In this document: one piece after another, positions 6,649 to 11,728 of the stretch | How positions within the stretch are numbered: the stretch's first letter is position 1 | Layout: each line of letters starts with the position of its first letter | Source: Treponema sp. | GTDB taxonomy: Bacteria > Spirochaetota > Spirochaetia > Treponematales > Breznakiellaceae | DNA: 11,728 nucleotides | Direction: 5' to 3' | Assembly: GCA_031255875.1 (NCBI GenBank) | Contig: JAIRRR010000095.1 | Location: 1 to 11,728, forward strand | Notes under the pieces: generated by a model | What the model was told of the DNA's origin: nothing | Database searches by the model: none | Seen by the model: only the letters and a program-made list of their open reading frames with translations | Position numbers and translations under genes: made by a program

Positions 6649-7785
6649 TCATTCACCCCGCAGGACGACGGCCGGGTCCACGTCGGCGGCGCTCCGTACC
6701 GGGATGATGCAGGCGATCCCGGTAACCAGGATCGAGGCCGCTATGGTTGCCGGCAGGAGCAGCGGCTGAAAGGCGATGGACCGGCTGAACACGTTGATCC
6801 CCACGGCCTGGGCGAACGCAAAGCCGGAAACCGCCCCCAGAAGGCCGCCCAGGCCGCCCAGGAAGATTCCCTCCCCCAGGAATTCCGCCGCGAGGCTGCC
6901 GTTCGCCGCGCCCAGGGCTTTCCTCAGGCCGATTTCCCGCCGCCGTTCGGCAACTACCGCCATCATGGTGGTGGCCACGCAGATCATGATGAGGAGCAGG
7001 ACGATTATCGTTACCAGGTATATCAGGGACTGGAGCTTGGTAAGCACCGCCCCCTCTGATTCGGTAAGGCGCTTTACCAGCCTGGGGCTTACCCCCGGGA
7101 CTTCCCCGGCTATTTTCGCGGCAAGGGCCTCCAGGGTTTCGGCAGGGGCGGAGACGCTGCACTCTACCACGTCGATTGTGCCGGATTCCCCGGTCATGGC
7201 CTCGAAGTCCGCCAGGGCCATGAAGATAAACGCCTCCTCGGTGCCGCCGGACTGCATGATCCCCGAAACGGCGAAGTCCCGGCTGAAAGCGTTCCCGGAG
7301 GGGCCGGTCCCGGTAATGGTGAAGGGGCTTCCCGGCAGAAGCCGGATCGTGTCGGCCACCTCCTGGCCGATAAGGGCCTCCCCGGCGGCTTCCGGCCAGC
7401 GGCCCGAGACAAACCAGTAAGGGCTTGTCTTCCGGGCTTCCGCCAAATTTGTCCCCGCCGCCATAAAGGGCTGTTCGTTGATCTTTACCGTCCGGTAGCG
7501 GTAGGGCGCCGCGCCGACCAGGGATTCGCGGGGCAGGCAGGCCAGGGCCGCCTCCGCGCGTTCCAGGTCCATGACGGCCTCCTGCCCCGCCGGGATCAGC
7601 ACGAAATTCGTCCCGTAGGAACGGAATTCCTGGCCCATCTGCCGGGGTATGTCGTAGTAAATAGTGATAAGCCCCGAAAGGATGGTGGCGCCTATAGCCA
7701 CGGCGAGGAGGGCCACGACCATCCGCGAACGGCGGCGGAGCAGGGAGCTTACCACCATCTTTACGTAAAACCGCTGCCTGTTCAT
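6649..7785 (-). CDS. ABC transporter permease, MacB/FtsX family (second)
   Basis: Membrane permease of 378 residues with the MacB/FtsX layout: transmembrane helix 1 at about 22-44, a large extracytoplasmic domain (about 45-250), then helices at about 252-278, 302-328 and 341-363. The cytoplasmic coupling segment ERRREIGLRKALGA (280-293) after helix 2 and the terminal DPAVVLRGE are family signatures. It starts 6 bp after the stop of the other permease gene with AAGGCGG as ribosome binding site, and its stop overlaps a possible ATPase start. It probably forms a heterodimer with the first permease. In the P19-FTR1 locus type these ABC proteins are known by context only; the transported or actuated substrate is not established. 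Confidence 0.9.
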   Translation of the reverse strand: MNRQRFYVKMVVSSLLRRRSRMVVALLAVAIGATILSGLITIYYDIPRQMGQEFRSYGTNFVLIPAGQEAVMDLERAEAALACLPRESLVGAAPYRYRTVKINEQPFMAAGTNLAEARKTSPYWFVSGRWPEAAGEALIGQEVADTIRLLPGSPFTITGTGPSGNAFSRDFAVSGIMQSGGTEEAFIFMALADFEAMTGESGTIDVVECSVSAPAETLEALAAKIAGEVPGVSPRLVKRLTESEGAVLTKLQSLIYLVTIIVLLLIMICVATTMMAVVAERRREIGLRKALGAANGSLAAEFLGEGIFLGGLGGLLGAVSGFAFAQAVGINVFSRSIAFQPLLLPATIAASILVTGIACIIPVRSAADVDPAVVLRGE

Positions 7786-7791
7786 GCCGCC

Positions 7792-9081
7792 TTACCTGCC
7801 ATGGAGCACCTCTGCCGGGCGGAGGGAGAGGAGGAGCCTGACTGAGGGGAGGCTGCCGGCCAGGGTAACCAGGAAGACCAGCGCCGCCACCAGCGGTATT
7901 ACCATGGGCTTGATGTCGATGGCCGAGCCGAAAACCGACCGGCCTATTATCTGGGCGAAGCCCAGGCCCGCGAAATAGCCCGCAATCCCCCCCAGGATGC
8001 CGGTGATAACAATTTCCGTAAGCACCAGGGCGGACACGGGGCCGTCATAAGCCCCCACGGCCTTGAGCAGCCCTATCTCGGCGGCCCGCTCCATCACGCT
8101 GGCGGTAACCAGGTTGGAGATTCCCAGGGCGGAACCGGCCAGGCTTAGAACGGTGATGAGCAGCATAAGGAGCTGGGTCTTTTCCAGGATAGCGCCCTCG
8201 GATTCAGCCACCTGGCGTATGGGTTTGGAAACCGCGTCCGTTATGACCTCGTCGATCTGGTAGCAGATGGCGCTTACATAGGCGGTACAGTACCAGGTCT
8301 CCATTTCCTTGATGGAAAGGCTCCGGGGGTCCTGGGCCGCCCTGCGGGAAAGCTCGTTGTCCGGGGTGGTCAGGGCGCTCACTTCGACCCGGCTTACCAG
8401 GCCCGGCCGGCCCGCCAGTTCCTGAACGCTTGCCAGGGGCAGGTAGAATTCCCCGTCCTCGTCGCCGCCCGCGCTGAAAATCCCCTCCAGGGTAAATTCC
8501 CGGCTTTCCGCCCCGGTCATGAAGGTCACGGTGTCCCCCAGCTCGAGGCCGTATTTCGCCGCCGCAGCCTCCCCGGCCATGACGCAGGCGGTATCGTCAT
8601 CGCTAAGCCAGCGGCCCCGCAGGTCCCACCAGCTTTTGAGGTTCCGCATCCCCGTGTCCAGGCTTTCCCCGGTGGGCAGTTCCAGGTGGCGGCTGAACCA
8701 GGTGCCCACCAGCTTCGCCTCCCCGGTCCCGGCCCGGGAGGCAAGGCGGGCGCGGGCGTTAAGGTAGGGGGCAAAATCCACAATGTTAAAGGCCCAGAAA
8801 ATAGTTTTGATGTTTGGCAGTTCCTCCTCGTTTAAGTACTTGTCCGACACCCCGGATCCCTCGCTTACTCCGTAGAGATCGTCCAGGAGGGAGGCCCCCC
8901 GGGGAAGGACGTTGATATTGGCGCCGTAGGTTTTGAGCTCCTGGTTTACCTTGTCCCCCACGTCGAGCATCACGTTCAGCATGGCCGTCGCCAGGGACGC
9001 GCCCAGGGCGATGGTAAAGGCCACCATCAGCATCTTTCCCTTCTGCCTGAAAAGGGTTCCCCGTACCATTCTCCAAAACAT
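7792..9081 (-). CDS. ABC transporter permease, MacB/FtsX family (first)
   Basis: Membrane permease of 429 residues, larger than its partner. Helix 1 is at about 17-38, the periplasmic MacB-type domain at about 45-300, and further helices at about 303-325, 352-378 and 392-412. The coupling segment MERAAEIGLLKAVGAY is at 330-345, and the protein ends LRPAEVLHGR. A strong AGGAG precedes the ATG at 9081. It lies 77 bp after the DUF2318 gene and 6 bp before the second permease, consistent with one operon. The periplasmic domain holds two cysteines (265 and 273) near its membrane return, which may be incidental. The family call is firm; the link to iron uptake rests on the conserved neighbourhood. 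Confidence 0.9.
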   Translation of the reverse strand: MFWRMVRGTLFRQKGKMLMVAFTIALGASLATAMLNVMLDVGDKVNQELKTYGANINVLPRGASLLDDLYGVSEGSGVSDKYLNEEELPNIKTIFWAFNIVDFAPYLNARARLASRAGTGEAKLVGTWFSRHLELPTGESLDTGMRNLKSWWDLRGRWLSDDDTACVMAGEAAAAKYGLELGDTVTFMTGAESREFTLEGIFSAGGDEDGEFYLPLASVQELAGRPGLVSRVEVSALTTPDNELSRRAAQDPRSLSIKEMETWYCTAYVSAICYQIDEVITDAVSKPIRQVAESEGAILEKTQLLMLLITVLSLAGSALGISNLVTASVMERAAEIGLLKAVGAYDGPVSALVLTEIVITGILGGIAGYFAGLGFAQIIGRSVFGSAIDIKPMVIPLVAALVFLVTLAGSLPSVRLLLSLRPAEVLHGR

Positions 9082-9158
9082 CTGTTCTCCTGCGGGGCTT
9101 TCCCCAAACCCGCCGGGTCTGGAAAAAGCCCTGTTTTGTATCCGCGCTGCGGCGGACT

Positions 9159-10451
9159 CTATTTGAATCTGGTTTTTTCTTTTTCCAGATTTGCCGTTTC
9201 TATTATCATGGACCCGTCCCTGAGGGCGTAGGCCAGGGGGACAGGATTGCAGCCCCCGCTAAAACCGATGGTGGATATGTTCATTACCACGTCGCAGAGC
9301 CGGCAGATAACCTCGTTCTTCCGTTCGTAATAACCCGTGGGGCCGCAGATGTCGCAGGCGTCAAGCCCCACCCCGTAGGCCGCCGCGTTTTTCTTGATCA
9401 CGATAAAGCGCACCTCGGTATTGTCCGATGCGGTGTACACAAAACGGTGGAGATGGCCGTCCTCCACCTGGGTAATGGGGATGATGATTTCGTCCCCTGC
9501 CAGGGTCATGGGCTCCGCAGGGGAAAGCACGACCTCCCGCGTGATATAGCCCTTGACAAAGGTGAGGAGGAAAACCGAAAGAGCAAAGCCCGCCGTCACG
9601 GTCAGGCACATGCGCCGGTTCACCCGGCGGGAGGCCCGGAGCTTCCGCCGTTCCGCAGGATTATTGCAGGCCGGCAGGGGTTTGAAGCTTTTGGCAAAGA
9701 CCGCGACGGGCAGCGAAAGGCCAAGGGCCATAAAACCGTAGAAGAAAACCGCGTTATGGCCTGTAGCCGCGACAATGAGCCTGAAAAGCCAGCGTATCAT
9801 GGGGATCATGCGCCGGGCCAGCAAGAATTGTACGATAACAATTGCCTGGCTGAAAATATTGGCCAGAAGGGCAATGGTAAGGATTACCTTTAAAAACAAT
9901 TCCGGCGTCTCCCTGCCGGTTTTGTAAAGGGCGAAGCCGATAATAAAGACCGCCGCCAGGCCCCCGGCAAAGCCGATGAGCTTGAAAAGAAAGTCTGTGC
10001 TGAACACGCTCTCCCCGGCCAGGACGAATTCCGACGGGTAAAGGAAAATAGTAGGCAGGGCGTAAAACAGCAGGGCGGCCGGAAGCAGGGCGCTCACATA
10101 GCCGAAAACTCCCGGAGCCGGCCGCCTTTGAAGAAAAGCGGGTTTGCGTAACGGCTTACGCAATATCCCCCACTGGAAAAGAATATAGATAACGCCGAAT
10201 ACAATGGCGAAGGACAGTATCCAAAGATTAAAAAAACCCCGGCTGATCAGGGCGGTGGTGCGGCGCAATACCGCGAGAACAAGGGCGGCGGCCGTGCCGG
10301 CGGCGCAGCCCCACAGGGCGCGCGTCTTCCTTTTCCGGGCGGCTTCCGGTTTTTCCGCCTCCCCCCCTCGGCACGGGGCGGCAAAAAGCAGGGCCGTAAG
10401 TATCCCGGTTGTCAGTAAATTCTCAACTACCTGTACAAGATATCTAAGCAT
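9159..10451 (-). CDS. DUF2318 polytopic membrane protein with Cys motifs
   Basis: Inner-membrane protein of 430 residues with about eight hydrophobic helices (roughly 6-24, 46-62, 76-96, 116-138, 156-176, 185-210, 222-255, 282-300) followed by an extracytoplasmic C-terminal DUF2318 domain of about 120 residues. That domain contains HLHRF (333-337), then CDIC (366-369), CRLC (383-386) and GGCNPVP (399-405). The two CxxC pairs plus a fifth Cys and two His suggest metal or cofactor binding, or dithiol redox. The family sits between P19 and the ABC permeases in the Campylobacter FTR1-P19 locus (Cj1660), exactly as here. Its biochemical role is not established. The ATG at 10451 has a modest GAGAAG site; no better start is seen. 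Confidence 0.85.
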   Translation of the reverse strand: MLRYLVQVVENLLTTGILTALLFAAPCRGGEAEKPEAARKRKTRALWGCAAGTAAALVLAVLRRTTALISRGFFNLWILSFAIVFGVIYILFQWGILRKPLRKPAFLQRRPAPGVFGYVSALLPAALLFYALPTIFLYPSEFVLAGESVFSTDFLFKLIGFAGGLAAVFIIGFALYKTGRETPELFLKVILTIALLANIFSQAIVIVQFLLARRMIPMIRWLFRLIVAATGHNAVFFYGFMALGLSLPVAVFAKSFKPLPACNNPAERRKLRASRRVNRRMCLTVTAGFALSVFLLTFVKGYITREVVLSPAEPMTLAGDEIIIPITQVEDGHLHRFVYTASDNTEVRFIVIKKNAAAYGVGLDACDICGPTGYYERKNEVICRLCDVVMNISTIGFSGGCNPVPLAYALRDGSMIIETANLEKEKTRFK

Positions 10452-10508
10452 CTTCTCTTTTATCTTTTTAACAAGAAGGGCGGGGCCCTCTCCCGTAGTA
10501 AAAACAGT

Positions 10509-10549
10509 GGAATTTCATGGAAACCGCCGGGCGGTTTCCATGAAATTCC
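10509..10549. repeat. 41-bp perfect palindrome between P19 and DUF2318 genes
   Basis: Two 20-nt arms (10509-10528 and 10530-10549, beginning GGAATTTCATGG) are perfectly complementary around a single central G. On the minus strand it is followed by ACTGTTTTTACT, so it could act as a leaky terminator or attenuator between P19 and the downstream membrane genes. It could also be an mRNA-stabilising 3' end structure or a dispersed element. Confidence 0.75.
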
Positions 10550-10551
10550 GA

Positions 10552-10572
10552 GGCGGACTCGCGGAGTCCGCC
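10552..10572. repeat. Second hairpin next to the palindrome
   Basis: GGCGGACTC (10552-10560), loop GCG, GAGTCCGCC (10564-10572). It is a perfect 9-bp stem 2 bp from the 41-bp palindrome and 13 bp after the P19 stop. The same GGCGGACTC word recurs in the next intergenic gap of the operon (9151-9159). Confidence 0.7.
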
Positions 10573-10585
10573 CACTCACCTTTTT

Positions 10586-11179
10586 TTACCAGGCCGGGCC
10601 GGCGTAATCCACCGTCCACTCCGCGACCAGGGGCGCGCCCCAGAATCTGCCGGGAACGCCGGTTGCCTGGTCAACGTGAAGTACGTAGCCCTGGGCCTCG
10701 GGGTTCTGGATAAGGAAGCGCACCGTGTAGGTCCCCGGGCCGCCGGGGCCGGGCAGCTTAACATTGGCGCCGTAGTGGGGGCCGTCGCTCGCGTTCATGG
10801 GCATAAAGGTCCCCTCGCCCTTTTCGCCTGTGGACCGGATAATCTCGTACTGGACCGTCAGGTTGGGCACAAAGTCCCCCACCCCGTAGCCGAGATCGTT
10901 CTCGGCGGCGGAAATGTCCGCTTCCATGTGCATGTCCGACTGGGACGCCGGAAGCCCTGCGGAAGCCGGAAGCATGTCCACGGGCTGGAAGTAAACCCCC
11001 GCCACATTGAGGGGCCCCAGCGCGAAGTCATCGCCCAGGGGGAATTCCTCGAACCCGGCTTCCTCGCCGGGGTTGACCATGCTGGCCGGCCTGCTGCCTG
11101 CCTGCTGCCCGCCGCCGGCAAAAGCGGCGGACGCGCATACCGCAATCAAAAGAAGTACCATCAGATTCCTGATTTTCAT
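10586..11179 (-). CDS. P19/Tp34-family periplasmic iron-uptake protein
   Basis: Secreted protein of 197 residues of the P19 (Tp34, FetP) family, a periplasmic metal-binding partner of FTR1-type iron permeases. An N-terminal signal peptide (about 1-21) ends ASAAFA before GGGQQ, indicating signal peptidase I. The only nearby Cys (15) is not in a proper lipobox, unlike the Tp34 lipoprotein. The Ig-like domain shows the family blocks VYFQPVDMLP (62-71), DMHMEADI (82-89), FMPMNASDGPHYGANV (125-140) and GPGTYTVRF (147-155). Met69, Met83, His84, Met85, His135 and His168 are candidate metal ligands. ATG at 11179 is chosen over one 36 bp upstream because AAGGAG lies 7 bp before it and the signal peptide starts there. 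It follows the FTR1 gene by 114 bp. Confidence 0.9.
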   Translation of the reverse strand: MKIRNLMVLLLIAVCASAAFAGGGQQAGSRPASMVNPGEEAGFEEFPLGDDFALGPLNVAGVYFQPVDMLPASAGLPASQSDMHMEADISAAENDLGYGVGDFVPNLTVQYEIIRSTGEKGEGTFMPMNASDGPHYGANVKLPGPGGPGTYTVRFLIQNPEAQGYVLHVDQATGVPGRFWGAPLVAEWTVDYAGPAW

Positions 11180-11238
11180 TGTACTGCTCCTTATAATTTT
11201 TTTCTCATGGTCCAACGACCTGAGTTAATACCGCAGGG

Positions 11239-11268
11239 AAGCGCCAAAGACTTCGCTCTCTGGCGCTT
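11239..11268. repeat. Hairpin between FTR1 and P19 genes
   Basis: AAGCGCCA (11239-11246) pairs with TGGCGCTT (11261-11268) around a 14-nt loop. The T-run follows only on the plus strand, opposite to transcription, so for the operon it is more likely an RNA processing or stability structure than a terminator. Confidence 0.45.
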
Positions 11269-11293
11269 TTCTTGCCGCGTTTGAACCATCCCC

Positions 11294-11728
11294 TTACGCC
11301 GTTTTTGGCATCGCGGGCCTTTTCCAGCGCCGCACCTGGATTATAAAAGTGGCGACGCTTATCGCCAGCAGCGCGGCCTGGGGGATCAGGGTTTCCAGGG
11401 TGGGATAAATCCCCAGGATATCGACAGAGGCGACTCCCGAAACCGGGGTAACGCCGATAACGTTCCCCTCCTGGAGTTCTTTTATGCCGTTGCCGGTAAA
11501 GGTAATTGACATAACGAAAAGCAGGACGCTCGTTCCCAGGAAGAAGGGCTTTAGGGGAAGGCGTATGCTCAGAACCCGGATCAGTATGTAGATGATAACC
11601 AGGGCGACAACGCCGACGCCGAGTCCCAGCCATATCATGTTGATGTAGGTTTCGGTAGAGGCCAGCAGGGCCTGGTAAAAGAGGATGGTTTCGGCCCCTT
11701 CCCGGAAAACCGCGAGGAAGGCGGCGAA
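11294..11728 (-). CDS. FTR1-family high-affinity iron permease (5' partial)
   Basis: C-terminal 144 residues of an FTR1/EfeU/FetM-type iron permease; the frame stays open to the window end. The visible part opens with FLAVFREGAETILFYQALLA, whose REGAE (codons 11690-11704) is the RExxE iron-binding motif, here the second of the two expected. Three membrane segments follow, including SITFTGNGIKELQEGNVI, a typical ending for the family. The protein moves iron across the cytoplasmic membrane. It is the first visible gene of the operon, followed by P19, as in FetM-FetP and Campylobacter FTR1-P19. The N-terminal half, its first REGxE motif, any extracytoplasmic extension and the operon promoter lie outside the window. 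Confidence 0.9.
   Translation of the reverse strand, partial: FAAFLAVFREGAETILFYQALLASTETYINMIWLGLGVGVVALVIIYILIRVLSIRLPLKPFFLGTSVLLFVMSITFTGNGIKELQEGNVIGVTPVSGVASVDILGIYPTLETLIPQAALLAISVATFIIQVRRWKRPAMPKTA

Noticed and set aside
5939..6769. Plus-strand frame of 276 codons opposite the ABC ATPase
   Set aside because: It is antisense to an ATPase with all motifs intact, and has no ribosome binding site or recognisable domain.
10509..10549. Insertion-sequence end or phage attachment site
   Set aside because: There is no transposase or integrase in the window and no target-site duplication could be identified around the palindrome.
11239..11268. Intrinsic terminator for the FTR1 gene
   Set aside because: The T-run follows the stem on the plus strand only, whereas FTR1 is transcribed on the minus strand.

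Overview
The window looks like a chromosomal segment of a GC-rich spirochaete, most plausibly a Treponema-related (termite- or animal-gut type) anaerobe. This rests on the P19/Tp34-FTR1 iron locus, a DUF4469-like gene remnant, clear AAGGAG-type ribosome binding sites, and structured, repetitive intergenic DNA. No rRNA, tRNA or other lineage marker is present, so the assignment is an inference. There are 11 supported protein genes (two cut by the window ends) and one probable gene remnant. I see no CRISPR array, tRNA, rRNA, insertion sequence or phage gene.

The left half (1-4837, plus strand) is a sugar or polyol catabolic block. It holds a sorbitol-6-phosphate dehydrogenase-like SDR (5' end outside the window), a SorE-like zinc-dependent medium-chain dehydrogenase, a FucU/RbsD-type sugar mutarotase, and an L-fucose isomerase. 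The two dehydrogenases resemble the pair that takes L-sorbose-1-phosphate through glucitol-6-phosphate to fructose-6-phosphate. FucU-FucI is the entry module for L-fucose or D-arabinose. Whether all four serve one sugar is not decided by the sequence. FucU has its own good promoter (TTGACA-N17-GATCAT), so FucU-FucI is probably a separately transcribed unit.

The middle (4838-5442) is a 605-bp non-coding stretch between convergent operons. It contains a terminator-like hairpin with T-runs on both strands, two further inverted repeats, a GC-rich repeat related to copies elsewhere in the window, the decayed 3' end of a DUF4469-type protein gene, and 3.4 copies of a 23-bp tandem repeat.

The right half (5443-11728, minus strand) is a complete-looking periplasmic iron-uptake operon of the FTR1-P19 type, read from right to left. 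The order is FTR1 permease (5' end outside the window), periplasmic P19, a DUF2318 polytopic membrane protein with cysteine pairs, two MacB/FtsX-type ABC permeases, the ABC ATPase, and an FMN-binding lipoprotein. The order matches the Campylobacter Cj1658-Cj1663 locus, but a covalent-FMN-type lipoprotein sits where thioredoxin-like proteins are found there. This suggests that a flavin, rather than thiols, supplies extracytoplasmic electrons for iron handling. The gaps between the first genes of this operon contain strong hairpins that could set different expression levels for P19 and the membrane proteins.
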